This document shows positions 34,180 through 47,254 of a stretch of DNA of 64,000 bases, in pieces (positions within the stretch are counted from its first letter, which is position 1; every line of letters starts with the position of its first letter). The DNA is from Agapanthus africanus. Taxonomy: Eukaryota; Streptophyta; Magnoliopsida; Asparagales; Amaryllidaceae. Where the stretch lies: positions 778,237,864 through 778,301,863 of the forward strand of contig CM057338.1 of the NCBI GenBank assembly GCA_030015575.1. The letters run 5' to 3'. The notes under the pieces were generated by a model. The model was not told where the DNA came from and searched no databases. It saw only the letters and a list, made by a program, of their open reading frames with translations. The position numbers and the translations under genes were made by a program.

Positions 34180-34521
34180 TTGTTATACTGCGCTGGGAAC
34201 GTTGGTCCCGCTCCAACTTATAATTGTTATAAGACAGAGCAGGAAATAGGGGATTACCAGAATTCCCGTACCGCCCAAACGAAGAGAGTGCATGTTGATG
34301 CATCATCTTCGGGTGTGTTCATTACAAAGAACTGTTTCTCAGTATCCTTTACGTCCTGGGTATGTGATACCGGATCAGGATCCCGCATATGTAATATGTT
34401 ACATGGGCTACAGATAGGTAAAGAACTGAGAACGGGTGATAAGTTTCATGAGACAGAAAACGGGGCAAGTGTTGCAGCCAAGTCTGTTGGTCACTGTCAC
34501 CCTGTATTACCAATACATTGA
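34180..34521 (+). pseudogene. Element E copia protease region
   Basis: An open stretch of 113 codons holds SWVCDTGSGSRIC near residues 61-73. This is the D-T-G active site in the typical plant copia context (W-x-L/C-DTG-x-GSHIC), followed by LHGLQ and by VAAKSVG. The aspartate codon is 34366-34368. The ORF then shifts and stops. The upstream gag and zinc knuckle are missing. Function by family: polyprotein cleavage. Confidence 0.85.
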
Positions 34522-34739
34522 TTCTGAACGAATGTTATTAGATACCGAACCTGATATACAAAATCATATCAGTCTCTTTAGTAGTAAAGAAATGATATAA
34601 TTTTGTATTGATGGATAATGTTTTGAACATTTCCTATATCAAAAGTTGATCGGTTCAGGCACGTTATCTAAAAGCATTGATGTTGTAAATCAAACTACAG
34701 TTCTTTAGTATACGGAACACACACAAGAGGAAGAGTTCA

Positions 34740-35500
34740 GAAATGAACGCATCCTTCTTAAGGCATTGTAGACTAGGTCATATCAATGCGACCTGACTAG
34801 CTGAAGTTACACATAGATGCATATTTAAATCTGTTTGAATTTACATCTTGTGAAACTTGCCAGTCATGTCACAGAGATAAGATGACCATAGCTCCGTTTA
34901 CTGGAAACATAGAAAGAGTTAGTGAACTCTTGGGATGATACATGTTGATGTATGTAGGTCCCCTGTCTACACTTGCCAAGACCGGTTCTTTCTACTTCAT
35001 TACATTCTCTGATGATCTTTTGAGATTCAGACCTATGTTCCTGTTGAAACACAAGTCCGAACCTTTTGAAATATTCACAGAATATAAGTTAGAAGTAGAG
35101 AACCAATACGGGTATAAGTATTATGTCCTTTGATGAGATCAAGGAGGAGAATACTTGAGCACGAAAATCCTGGACTATTCTAAAAGGAGAATGAGATTCT
35201 CTCTCAGCATTACTCCTCCGTATACACCATAGCACGATGGTATAACGGGGTGGAGCAATCACACCCTATATGATAAGGTGTGCTCTATGATGAGTACTAC
35301 TGAGTTACCTATTTCCTTTTTGGGAGTTATGCACTTGAGAAGCTACATACCTATTGAATAGGGTTCAAATCAAATCAGTTGCCTACCACTTCATATTTGA
35401 TATGATAAGGGAAGAGCCCATCTCTTAAGTTAGTTAAGATTTGTGGTTGTCCAGCCTATGTCTGAAAAGCAAAATCCGGACAAGCTCGAGGCAAGGTCTG
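34740..35500 (+). pseudogene. Element E copia integrase region (broken)
   Basis: The pre-integrase motif LRHCRLGHIN is at about 34753-34785, followed by a C-x2-C-type zinc motif (SCETCQSC, about 34846-34870) and the core: VGPLSTLAKTGSFYFITFSD near 34955-35015, then KHKSEPFEIFTEY, DQGGEYL near 35134-35156 and PPYTP near 35215. The C-terminal N-P-D-K-L-E-A-R stretch is near 35468-35495. Several stops and frameshifts break it. Family role: insertion of the DNA copy into the host chromosome. Confidence 0.85.
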
Positions 35501-35689
35501 TAATGTAGAACTGGAAAGGTTCCAACTACACAAACTACAGCAGATGATTTGATAAAACCAAAGGATTCAATAGTTACCAACGAACCTCAGCCTCTCCGCC
35601 GATCTAGTAGGGTTCCTCACCCACCTGAGAGATATTTCGGTTTCTCTATGACAGTGGGAGCGAGGATTGCATCATGAGATGATGACCCA

Positions 35690-36330
35690 ACTAGTTTCGA
35701 ACTGGCCATCAGGAGTAGGACTCTGTAAGAATGGCTGGATGCTTAGTGATCTGAGATGGAATCCATGTACACCAACAAAGTATGTACTTTGGTTGCTATA
35801 TCTGAAGGGTTAAATCCCCATCAGGAGCAAGTATATCTTGAGAAGATTACTTGGTGTACATGGAAGAGTTGAGACTTTCAAAGCTAGACTTGTTAAATGT
35901 CTACATCATTGACCAGGTATGGATGATGATGAAACCTTTTCTAAGTAGCTATGCTTAAGTCCATCCAGATCCTACTTGCCACGGCTACATACCATGACTA
36001 CGATATCTGGCGGTTGGGTGTCATGACTGCTTTTCTAAATGATGTTTTAGAAGAGAAAGTCTATAAGTACACAGCCAGAGGGCTTCGTAGACAGTGGGAG
36101 CAGCGGAAACGTGTACAAGATGCTTTATGGGATAAAGCAGGTATCGCGGAGTTGGAACATCTGTTTTGATGCAGTAGTCAAATAGTTTGACATCATCAAA
36201 ATGGTAGATGAACCATGTATATACAAAAAGGTAGTAGGGAGTATGGTGATGATCCTCGTAGAGTACGTGGATGACATACTCTAGATAGGGAAGGAGTTTC
36301 CTATGCTACGCTCGGTCAATCTCCGCTTAT
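35690..36330 (+). pseudogene. Element E copia reverse transcriptase (broken)
   Basis: Recognisable copia RT pieces in three frames: KARLVKC near 35880-35900, TQPEGFVDSGSSGNVYKMLY near 36070-36130, SRSWN near 36140, DEPCIYKKVVGSMVMILVEY and the catalytic YVDD near 36264-36275. A TAG follows at about 36283 (F has an intact TTG there). The +1 and -1 shifts make it non-functional. Confidence 0.87.
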
Positions 36331-36479
36331 CACAATGATTCTCCATATAGGATCAAAGTGATACCTCCTAAATCCTGGGTTTTGGATCTATGAGATAGAT
36401 CTAATTGGATGTTAGGATCCTCACTAGTTGTAGTGAGATGGTATCAATCGATCCTGGGGAGAATCACTGGAAGGGTTCC

Positions 36480-36915
36480 AGGGTGATAATGACGACTGAA
36501 TGTCAGTCGAAGGCATTGTCTTTACCCTCAGTAAAGGGACGGTATGTTGGAAGAGTTCCAAGCTAGATACCGTGGCATACTAGACGATTAAGGCTGGATA
36601 CATCGCTACTTAAGATGCTACCAAGGAGGATGTTTGGGTGTATATTGGTTTATGAGATGAACTACGTTCCAACCAATGTGAGACAATAGAGTTGTGGCTT
36701 ATGCCAAGGAACGTCCGTCCCATCAGTGATCCAGACATATTCTAAGGCAGTATTACCTGATCATGGAGATGGTTGATCTCTAGGGGATCGAGGTTAGGAG
36801 AGTAGACTCAGAGGACAACACGGCGGATCCACTCACAAAGGCCTTTTCCCAGAGAGACTCTTTTATGGGATGGTTGAGTATGAGATACTACAACCACTGC
36901 TATCAGATGGCCCTA
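36480..36915 (+). pseudogene. Element E copia RNase H (broken)
   Basis: Decayed stretch corresponding to copia RNase H: TVAY*TIKAGYIA near 36570-36606 stands for the T-x-x-A-E-Y-x-A block, followed by ATKEDVWVYIGL and the end of pol near 36840. It runs up to the polypurine tract. Confidence 0.75.
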
Positions 36916-36930
36916 GTGCAAGTGGGAGAT
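36916..36930 (+). other. Element E polypurine tract
   Basis: GTGCAAGTGGGAGAT directly before the 3' LTR; the same tract precedes the B 3' LTR and, on the minus strand, the C 3' LTR. Confidence 0.85.
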
Positions 36931-39152
36931 TGTTAGTTATATGTATGCCCTAGAGGCCATTACTGTACATTGGATGTACATTGTAGTGGATGCTGGAATA
37001 TATATAGGGAGGACTTTCTTGCTCGACATGATAGTATGCTATCTGGTTACTCTTTACCTTAACGTGTATACTGATTGTCTCTCTGTTACATGTTGGTAAA
37101 GCCCTTCGGATGTGTACTTGACTACCTGGACTCTGATGCGGATCATACTAGTGGGGACATGGTAGTCCATAAGTACATCCTTCACAGTCCCTAGTCGTGG
37201 GTATATCGAGACGGGGCATCGATATACCAGAGTAGACTAACGTATACCTTCTCGACCCATACAGATGGGCGATGGATGATCCCATATCCATTGGTGTTTG
37301 ACATCAGAGATGATATACGGGTGCGCAGTGGAGACTGGGTACACTGGACGGACTCGCCGAGAACTCCTAGATGGTATTATACCTTACGTCAGATGGCAGT
37401 TCTTTGGTGACACTGGTACAGAGTAGTCTGTTGACCCGAGATCGTCATAGAGTCTTATGTGGTTCCCACTGTGCTTTGATTTCCACCTTACCACGTCCAA
37501 GAGGGCGTGCAAAACGGTGGCTTTTGGGTACAGTCCCGAATCACATGGAGGCAATGAGCGATAGGAGGGGATTCGTCTCTCCCGGTATAGGGAGTTGATG
37601 TTGCGCTGTGTTCGATTGGCTATAACCGGAAATCCCTGGCCAGGGTTGCTGAGATTTACTGGTAAGTGTTACCAGTAGTTTCTCGAATTGTTATAGACCT
37701 CATATCGACACGACTTATCGAGCTATTGGGGTCTGACGTTTACCACCCCTAGGCGAGACATGCGACATATCAGAAGAACAGACCGGACTGTATGGTAAGT
37801 GTTACTGGTTGGATTCACAGGAGTGTGAGTGGGCTTGCTCGTCGATCTTCTGATCTCTCAATACCCGGGTGGCCGTTATGTTTAGCAGACTGCTTGCGGC
37901 TTGTGGATGTTTGATATGATCATCACCTGCTCCCGGCGTATTGACGAGTCTTTAGAGTCCTACACAGAGGTTTCCTGGCTCAAGCGAAATGAAATAGGAG
38001 CGCATATGAGATATGTGCGGGACCGAGAATAATGCGTGTATGTGATACTGTATTTCATTCTCGCGATGAATGTATCGATTGGTTGTATGCGATATAACCT
38101 AGTTATCGAATCAAGGATTGATTCGATAAATCGATACATTGTATACTAGTCGGTTGTGTGCGACATGACCGGATCATCGAATCAAGTGTTGATTTAATGA
38201 TTTAATGTATAATTATATATTTGATATATCACTTTGCATTAACTAGTATCGGTTCACTTAAGATGGATTTTCTCACTCGGATGTGCGCATTGTATATGCG
38301 ATATATTTTTGTGCACTTGATTGTATCATGTTTGATGATGCATGCAATATTGGTTTGTGTAAAGAATTAAACCTAGGTTAAGGTTTCTATTTATTTGTCC
38401 ATTCATTTATCTTTTTATTTTGGATTAAAATGAAATGACAAAAGAAAACAAAATGGTTTCATTCTTTCTTTCTTTCTTTCATGAAGCTTGATGAAGCTTC
38501 ATGAAGCTTTGACCATATGACCATTTTGTCTTCAAGCTTAACCCTAACCATTCTTTTAACCTTAGTCAATTCTCTACACCTAACTATAGTTAATGTTATG
38601 ATAAGTATTCTTTTTCTTTTCTATTCTAATTAACTTATCATAACATTATCATCATCTTCTTCTTCTTCTTCTTCAAGAAGAAAACCTAGACTTCATCAAT
38701 GGTGACTTGATGAAATGAGTGAGAAATCAAATTCTAAAGTGAACCCACCTCCTATTTCTTCATCCTCTACCTCTTGCCAAGTAGTATAGGGTGTTTTCTT
38801 CACAAGTTTCATGACTTGGTGAAGTGGGAGCTTGATCTAGTGATGCCTCGACGTAAGTCATCTTCGGCACGAAGCCGACGACCTTGCCCGTCCATTTCTC
38901 CGATGAAGCCGACGCTAGAGCCCGGGATTTCATTTGCACAGCGGAGAGGACTTCATCACGGAGCCGTGGGGGTGGAGGACCGGATCTACAAAGGTTGTAT
39001 TTCCGTACTCTTAGTTAAAGTAGTTAACTAGTTGCTTTGTCGCCTAAACTTCTAGCCAACGATCCGTATTAGGGTTTCTCGGCACCGTAACGTTTGAAAT
39101 TGGCATGGTTGATGCCTTGTGAGACCTCTTGAGAGTGCCTAGGAACCCGACA
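36931..39152 (+). repeat. Element E 3' LTR
   Basis: 2222 bp, TGTTAGTTATATG ... GGAACCCGACA, followed by TAATT (39153-39157). It differs from the 5' LTR by scattered substitutions and a 12-bp indel. Confidence 0.94.
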
Positions 39153-39157
39153 TAATT
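39153..39157. repeat. Target-site duplication of element E, right copy
   Basis: TAATT; matches 28735-28739. Confidence 0.92.
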
Positions 39158-40640
39158 TTCTACCATCTTGAAGATCAATAGTGATATTGTTCTTGACTCG
39201 CCACATTTTTAGTAAAATGAACTTTTTAAAAATAGAGTAGTGGGAGTATGGTAGAACTGGATGTGATTCCAGAACCACAAACGATTACTGAAAATTTAAT
39301 AAAGAACCTAAAGATTCAATCAGGTTTGACATTCCATTAGCCACTCTGCTGATATGGTGGGTTACCTCAGGCACCCGAGAGGTACTTCGGTAGCCTCAAG
39401 GACGGTAACAGGGAGGTTCTTGTTTTCCCAGACTTGACACTACTGTTGTTCCAGACTATGAGACTCGGCAGGAGGATGGGTATAGCGTCATTCTAAACTA
39501 GCTTTAGAAGTACACGTGCATATGACTCTGCCAGAGGGTTATCGTAATCAGTGGGAACAGCGGAAGCGTAGTGGACAAGTAGCTTATGTCTATTTATAGA
39601 CTAAAACGGATATAGCGGAGATAGATCGTCTATTTTTGATGTGACAGTCATGGGTTTTGACTTCATCAGAATAGAGGATGGATCTGTTAAGAAGATAGTA
39701 GGGTGTGATGTCCTCGTATTTAGGATGACATTCTCTTTGTAGGAAGTGAAATTCCTATACTACGATCGGTTATACTTTGGTTGTCACACAGTGTTTTCTC
39801 CACATAGGTTATGGATATTATATCAGGCATTCTGGTTACTAGATCTATGGTTTTAGATCTAGATTTGGGAAGTGTCCTAATCTAGGTACTTAGACAGTAT
39901 TCTAAAAGTATTTTAGAATGGACGGCTCCTGGCATGGTGCTGAACCTGCAGGTGATGGAGTCACCCTCTCTAAAGGTGTCTTACAGACTAATGGGGAGAG
40001 GGATGTGCATGATTGGCATATCACTTGCTTAGGCAATTGAGTCAATCTGACATGTCAAGTACCACACCAGATGTTGTTTTTGCACTAGATGCAATAAGTT
40101 GATATATTAATCCAATCCTGGAGAAAAACGAATGGAAGCAGTTTATGAACATAAGTGGATGTTCTAGGGATTTGATAACGGCGGCCTCCTTTGAGAGACG
40201 ATTATCATTCCAGGCTTCCAAGGTGACCTGGATGATAGAATGACTGTCAGAGTTATAGTTTTCCCTCTGACGAGGGGCAGTAGTTTGGACAGGTGGTCCA
40301 AGTGGATACTGGGGAAAGTATGGCGCAGTATACTGATTAAGTTCAGTAGACGATACAGTCTAAGAAATTTGCTGGATTTGGAGTTCATTAGTGAACCGGG
40401 TCCCATCAGATATCCAGACATATTCTAAGACAGGTATTGCTTATTTCGGGAGATACTTTTCTCCGCGAAGTTAAGATATAGAGAGATACAGAAAGAAACA
40501 CTGGAGCGGATCCACTCACCGAGGCTATTCCTCGAACGCAATAGTTTTACAAACGAGGTTTGTGAAACTGATTAGTAGAGGAGTTGGGTGTTCGGTATCA
40601 CACGGGCTGTGAGTATGCGACATCGCAATAATTAGCCTTA
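39158..40640 (+). pseudogene. Element B copia RT and RNase H remnants (broken)
   Basis: This is the continuation of B pol after E. Pieces include a P-E-R-Y-F-G block near 39379-39395, LPEGYRNQWEQ-type sequence near 39530-39560 (the copia P-E-G-F block in a shifted frame), FDFIRIEDG near 39655-39680, the decayed Y-V-D-D region near 39715-39745, and an RNase H remnant near 40040-40440. Many stops. The same parts occur in C on the minus strand (about 43380-44650). No long frame is left. Confidence 0.7.
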
Positions 40641-40656
40641 AGTGCAAGTGGGAGAT
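40641..40656 (+). other. Element B polypurine tract
   Basis: AGTGCAAGTGGGAGAT immediately before the TGTTGGC start of the 3' LTR. Confidence 0.85.
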
Positions 40657-41269
40657 TGTTGGCTATAGTGCCCTCAAGGCAATTATCATAGTCGCAGGTA
40701 TGTGATCATGATGATTGAGCGAAGACCTATACCGATAAAACAGTCTTACTCGAGATGATAGTATGCTATCCGGTTTGTCTTTATCATCATATGTTGTTAA
40801 AGCCCATAGGATTCTTGCTTGACTGCCAGCATTGTGATGGCGATCACATACGTGGGAGCTGGGGGTCTATAAGCAAATCCTTAAATGTCCCTAGTCGTAG
40901 GAGTATCGAGACTGGGCATCGATACTCCAGTGTAGACTGGTGTATACTTATCTAGACCCTGACGAGGGGTGGTGGCCGGTCTCACAAGCCATTGGTGTCA
41001 GTTGTTCACCTAAGATAGTATACAGGTGCTCATTGGGTTATGAGTACACTGGACGGACTCGCCGGGAATATGCTAGTTGGTATTATACCTATAGTCAGAT
41101 AGCAGTTCCCTGGTGACATGTGTACATGTTAGTCTTTCGACCTGAGATCGTCATTTGTCTCGTGTGAGTTTCCACTGTGCTTTGATTACTACCCTACCAC
41201 GGCTCAAAGGAGTCGTGCAAATAGGTTTTAGTTGGGTACAGTCCCGAGCCACATGGAGGCAGTGAGCGG
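40657..41269 (+). repeat. Element B 3' LTR, left part
   Basis: It matches the 5' LTR from 3405, reads through the palindrome insertion site uninterrupted, and stops at AGCGG (41265-41269), the TSD of element C. Confidence 0.93.
41265..41269. repeat. Target-site duplication of element C, left copy
   Basis: AGCGG; the second copy is at 51004-51008. Confidence 0.92.
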
Positions 41270-43362
41270 TGTAAGTCTACGGTAGCGCCCCGGCCGTTTA
41301 ACAGACGCCAAATGTGGAACAAAAACTTTTATAAACTAGCGCTATCGCTAACTATAACCCGGATCTGCCATTAAAGCTAAACTAACAAACTACAAAGTGG
41401 GTAGAAATGTTATACCGAACGATCCGAGTCCTTCCGTCTTCAACCATCATCCCACGCTTTGTTGCGGCGGTTTCGATCTTCTGAAAACTCCAGTCTCGTC
41501 GTCCAAGTGGCACCACTTCGACGGATCTTTAAACGGGCTCCCGCCTCTGAACTGAGGCAACTCGGTCGTCAAGTTTGCTAAAAGAGACGACCAAGATGAT
41601 ATAGAGAATGAGTAGAATACTTTGTCTCATTACGTCCAAAGACACGGACGAACGGTTAATGAAGTTTCCTATTCGATCGGGGAAATGAGAAATAGGCATA
41701 TGAAATTTCCATGAATCTAATTCCTAATCTTTTTCCCAAAAGAACCAACATGATCCTCAAGAGAGGGGGCCGGCCTAATATATGGAGCAAGGGAGGTGAG
41801 TGTAGGATCTAGGAGGTGACCACAAGAATAATGAGATGAATGATTCACCTTAACACCATGTATGAACACATTAATGAACAAATGAATCATCATGATCTAG
41901 TCAACAAAGCATTAATTGAAAACCAATGAGTTATAAGCCAAGTCAATATCCATTAATGCAAATGAGTGACTCACAAATCCTAGTCACCAAATCTAGAACC
42001 TTCCACACTCATCTCAAGAAAATCTAAATCCGTTTTTAACCGAATGTTAAAGACGGGCGATAGAAAACTGGAAACTGGCAACTTCCAAAAGTGATCCTGA
42101 AACGAATTTCAGGATAACCCCGTAACAGTATAAACATACCCACATTTGTATTACGACCGAATACAAATGCAACTGAGAAAAAAATATTATATCTACACAG
42201 TATAATACTGGGATCCGGCTTAAACCAAAGCCTACCAGTATTATCTGCCCGAAAAATGACACGTGCGAAAACGCACGTGCATTTTCCGAACCCTGCCATA
42301 AAACCATACGGCATTTACAACGTTTTGGCCAAACTTGGGAAAGTGTCTGTGGGGGACTCTAATGACTCATCAACACACTGGCACTGGATATAACCACTAG
42401 CACGTCAGAGGTACTAGCTGTACGTAACGGTTGCCTATGTATTGATTGGAAGGGAAGCTGACGAGCGAACTCATCCAGAAATGCTATTGAGCCTGACAGT
42501 GACAATATCCGTACAGTCCGGTCCATTCGTCTATGAGTATCGCTTATACGGCCTAGGGGGCCGGTAAACGTCAGACCCCCAATAGCTGCATAAGTCATGT
42601 CAGAAAGCAGCCCAGAACACTCTGAGATACTACTGGAATACCTTCCAGTAAATCTCGATTACCCTGGCCAGGGATTTCGTGTAATGGCTCTCCTAAACAC
42701 CGCGCAATCTCACCCCCAATACCGGGAGAGACGAATCCCCGACGATCTGCTCACTGCCTCCATGTGGCTCGGGACTGTACCTAAAATATACCTGTTTGCA
42801 CGACTCCTTTGACCCGTGGTAGGGTATAAATCAAAGTACAGTGGGAACTCACACGAGAGAAATGATGACCTCAGGTCGATGAACTAACCTGTACACATGT
42901 CACCAGGGAACTGCTATCTGACGCTAGGTATAATACCAACCAGCAAGTTCCCGGCGAGTCCTGTCCGGTGTACTCATAACCCAATGAGCACCTGTATACA
43001 TCTTAGGTAAACCAACTATCACCAATGGCTTGTGAGACCGGCCACCGCCCCTCGTCGGGGTCTCGAATGTATACAATAGTCTACTTCGGAGTATCGATGC
43101 CCTGTCTCGAAACTCCCACGACTAGGGACACTTTAAGGATGTGCTTATAGACCCCAGTCCCACATATATGATCGCCGTCATACTGCTGGTAGTCAAGCAA
43201 GAATCCTATAGGCTCTATCAACATCTACACGATGATAAAGACAAACCAGATAGCATACTATCATCTCGAGTAAGACTGTTTTATCGGTATAGGTCCTCCC
43301 TCAATCATTGCAATCACGTACCTGCGATACAATAATTGACTTAGAGGGCACTATATCCAACA
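41270..43362 (-). repeat. Element C 3' LTR
   Basis: 2093 bp; minus-strand ends TGTTGGATATAG and CGTAGACTTACA. It is very similar to the copy at 48909-51003 and related to the B and H LTRs. Confidence 0.92.
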
Positions 43363-43378
43363 ATCTCCCACTTGCACT
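43363..43378 (-). other. Element C polypurine tract
   Basis: On the minus strand, AGTGCAAGTGGGAGAT directly before the 3' LTR; identical to the tract of B. Confidence 0.85.
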
Positions 43379-45690
43379 TAAGGCTAATTATTGCGATGTC
43401 GTATACTCACAGCTCGTGTGATACCGAACATCCAACTCCTCTACTAATTAGTTTCACAAAGCCCGTTTGTAAAACTATTGTGTTCGAGAAATAGCCTCAG
43501 TGAGAGGATCCGCCCTGATGTTTCTTTCTATGTCTCTCTTAATCTCAAGTTTATGGAGAAAGCCATCTCCCGAATCGAGTAATACCTGTCTTAGAATATG
43601 TCTGGATATCTGATGGGACCTAGTTCATAAATGAACTCCAAATCCAAACTTCTTAGACTGTATCGATCACTAAAACTAATCAGTGTCCAGCACCATGCCT
43701 CCCACAGTATCCTCTTGGACTGCCTGTCCATAATACTGTCCCTCGTCAGAGGGAAAACTATAACTCTGACAATCACTCTGTCATCCAAGTCACCTTTGAA
43801 GCCTGGAATGATAACCGACTCCCGAAGGAGGCCGCCGTCATCAAATCTGTAGAACATGCACTTATGTTCTAAAACTGCTTCCTTATGTTTCTTCAGGATT
43901 GGATTAGTATAAACTTATCACATCTAGTGCAAAAACGACATCTGGTGTGGTACTTGACATCTTTACGATTGACTCAATTGCCTAAGCAAGTGATCTGCCA
44001 ATCATGCACGTCCCTCTCCCCTTTAGTCTGTAAGACACCTTTAGAGTGGGTGACTCCATCACCTGCAGGTACACCACCATGCCAGGAGTCAACTATTCTA
44101 AAATACTATTAGAATACCGTCAAAGTACCCACATTGGGAAACTACCCAAATCTAGATCTAAAACCATAGATATAGTAACCAGAATGTCAAATATTATATC
44201 CATGTCCTTTGTGGAGAAACAACTGTGTGACGACCACAGTACAACCGATCGTAGTATAGGAATTTTATTCCCTATTCTGTGTATGTCATCCAAATACCAG
44301 GACATTACACCCTACTACCTTCTTAACAGATCCATCCCCTATTCTGATGAAGTCAAACCCATGACTGTCATATCAAAATTAGATGATCTATCTCCGCTAT
44401 AATTGCTCAAGTCTATAAATAGACATAAGCTACTTGCCCACTATGCTTTCGCTGCTCCCACTGACTACGACAACCCTATGGTAGAATAATATATACGTGC
44501 ACTTCTAAAGCTAGTTTAGAACAACGCTATACTTAATCTCCTGCCGGGTCTCATAGCCTGGAATAACAGTTGTGTCAAGTCTGGGTAAACAAGAACCTCC
44601 CTGTCACCGTCCTTGAGGCTACCGGAGTACCTCTCGGGTGTCTGAGGTTACCCATCATATCTGCGGAGTGGCTATTGGAATGTCAAACCTGATTGAATAT
44701 ATAGGTTCTATTAAATTTTCCGTAATCGTTTGCGGTTCTGGAATCACTTCCAGTTCTACCATACTCCCACTACTGTTTTCTGAAAAAATCCATTTTATTA
44801 AAACCGTGGCGACTCAAGAACAATATCCTATTGATCTTCCAGAAGGTAAAAAATCAACCCTCGTCAAAGCTAGGGTCAACCCACAAACTGCCATTACAGA
44901 AACGTGCCTTGAGTCATCCAGTGTCTGGTTTTAAGCATAAGCTGGACAACTCCCCTTACCTTAACATCGTTAAGATATGATCCATTCTATATCCAATATA
45001 GAAACTTTGGCACATATTTAATTGGAACCAGATCCAAAAACATGCAGCTGTCTCCAGTGCATATCAACTTAATGGAGAGAGGCTAATCAGCATTACTCAA
45101 CTTAGGAATCCATTCAATTATGAGTAACCTGAAAGAGAAACAAGTTTCTCAAAACCATTACTATCAACTGAATACCAATCACAAGAATCTACATCTTCGA
45201 TTTCTTTGAAGAATCCCGATACTTGCGACACATGGTTCTCTACTTTATTCCTATACCCACAACTTCTCAATACTTAGACATTGTATTTCTACGAAACACT
45301 TGTCTAAAAACTTAGAGAAGTCACAAGTAAATAGAATATAGTACGAGGACAAAACCCTTTGTCCTGATGGACACTGGACAACATACAATACTCTGTATAA
45401 GTCCGCTGAGTTTAATAACTCAAAACCTGTGCATCGTAGGTTGAAAACTGTCCCCAGGCGATTTCCTCAAATATCACCAATTACAACGAATTCCGATATA
45501 ATGAGGATGATTACCTAATTCCCAATAACTTACTCCTACTCATTATCTGTAAAACTATACAGATGTGAGAATGAAAACTGGTAAATACATACCCTGGAGT
45601 AAGTATCTAATCGGGAAATCAGTTTTCTATTAACAATGCACAGTGAATATGAAACATAAATATGTTTCGTAGGGGTATCCCGGTATTCCT
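43379..45690 (-). pseudogene. Element C copia pol remnants (broken)
   Basis: On the minus strand this parallels B 27700-28734 joined to 39158-40640. It includes an RT remnant (about 44530-44230, with a decayed region where Y-V-D-D would be and IKFLYYDRL-type sequence after it), the integrase tail near 44950-44870, and an RNase H remnant near 43990-43560. No frame longer than about 120 codons remains. Plus-strand ORFs here are shadows. Confidence 0.65.
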
Positions 45691-46520
45691 AGTAATGCCT
45701 CTTCCATAATCCAAATCATGACTTTAACCGTATATTTCTTTGCCCTCTCTCCAAATCCCTTTATTTGTCTTTAGTCATTACCTTCTGTACACCATTGTTA
45801 GGCTTAATGGTTTTCTTCCTTCCCTACCGTTCGGTACCAGCCTATGGTTTGGAAGAAGACTATCCAGTAAGTATAATAGGTGTACCCTCCTAAACCAAGG
45901 AGTACTCGCAACTTGAGAGAAGGTGATGATAAAAGACAACTGAATAAACCTTATTCCTATTTCTCCTGAAGCAGAATCCATCCTCGAAAAAATGTCCTTC
46001 GAGTTCGTATATAACCATACGATGGATTTATCCAATGAAATTGGATGTTCGTAGTGATACTTGTTGTTCTGGAGAAATGAAAAGTGAAGTAGGAGTGGCG
46101 ATGAAATACGTGGTTTGGTCGTGAATGTTAGTAGTCGCAATTTACTTTGCCCTCTTTCTAATTCCTTTATCTTGTCTTTACATATTACCTTCTGCACACC
46201 CAATTTAGGCTAATTGGTTTTCTTCATTCCCTACCTTTCGGCACCTGCCTATGGTTTGGAATAAGACTATCCAATAAGCGTAATGGGTGTACTCTTCTAA
46301 ACTAAGGAGCCCTCGCAACCTGAGAGAAGGTGATAATAAAAGACAACTGAATAAACCAATTCTATTTCTTCTGAACATGGATCCATCCTCGAAGAAGTCC
46401 CTTCGAGTTCGTATATAACCATACGATGGATCTATCCAATGGATGTGGATATCCATAGTAATACGGGGTGTTCTGAGAAATACAAAGGGTAAAAGAAGGA
46501 GCTGCAATGACTTATGCAAC
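45691..46520 (-). repeat. ~400-bp tandem repeat in C (two units)
   Basis: On the minus strand the units begin near 46504 and 46104, about 400 bp apart, matching the pair in B at 26901-27690. The minus-strand ORF 46203-45778 (141 codons) includes WLYTNSKDIF and FIQLSFIITFSQVAS, also seen in B ORFs, but there is no recognised domain. Confidence 0.78.
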
Positions 46521-46912
46521 TATAGACAATCCAAAAGCTAGTATATTAAGAAGGTTCGGTCAACTTGGTCACTGAGTTATAGTCAAGGGTCGGTCAAAGG
46601 TCGCTGCCAAAAAGAGAGAGAAAAGAAACACTCTGCGTGCACTCTAACCTAGATCAGAATGGTTATCACTTTATCTAATTAGGAAACCTCCCACTGTAAT
46701 CTCAAATTCTCCTCCAAACCAGAAAGAAGAATAAATCGGGATCACCCGAAGAGTAAACCAACTCATCAGTGGGAATCGGGATCCAACTCTCGTCGCATGA
46801 TAACGTGAAGGAATCCACTCATGTTATCATACTCCAGAAGGTATGCTCATGTTTTGCAAGTTTCCTGTATGTTTGAAACTCCCGATATAATTTTTATCCC
46901 ATGCTCTTATGA

Positions 46913-47105
46913 CCTTGACGTAGGCCAACAAATCATAAGCCACATGTCAAGTTCTACCCGTCGTTGTCCTGATTAATTTAGGTCATCGTACATGCTCTTG
47001 ACGTAGGCCAACAAGGCTGTACATCTGTCCTAAACTAATGCATCTATCTATGCAACAAATGAATACCCAGCAGCTACCAAACACTATGCCTTGACGTAGG
47101 CCAAC
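46913..47105 (-). repeat. Triplicate TTGGC-CTAC-GTCAA hairpins, element C
   Basis: On the minus strand: 47105-47089, 47012-46996 and 46929-46913, each GTTGGCCTACGTCAAG. The centre CTAC is identical in all three and differs from B, E and F. Confidence 0.78.
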
Positions 47106-47160
47106 AAACATAGCTTGAATACTATTGACCATCCATAAGAAATGACAGAGGATTACGGCT

Positions 47161-47178
47161 GGTTTTTGGTCAAAAACC
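47161..47178 (-). other. GGTTTTT-GACC-AAAAACC hairpin, element C
   Basis: Perfect 7-bp stem on the minus strand, same place as in B; the loop differs (GACC against CGCC). Confidence 0.65.
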
Positions 47179-47254
47179 TTTAACGTAATGAACTTGATCT
47201 CGTTGAAGGAACCTGATAGCATTTTATAAAAATATAGTGGCGAAAAACCTTTTG

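Larger units (their letters stand above)
28740..39152 (+). mobile_element. Element E: complete Ty1/copia-type retrotransposon, decayed
   Basis: E is 10413 bp with LTRs of 2234 and 2222 bp, PBS, a 3.2-kb leader without gag, protease, integrase, RT and RNase H remnants, and a polypurine tract. The two LTRs are very similar, so the insertion is fairly young even though its coding region is dead, which suggests it was mobilised by another element's proteins or that the stops came from the parent copy. It lies inside the pol remnant of B. Confidence 0.93.

Noticed and set aside
34180..36330. Functional copia polyprotein in E
   Set aside because: Several stops and frameshifts separate protease, integrase and RT, and gag is missing.
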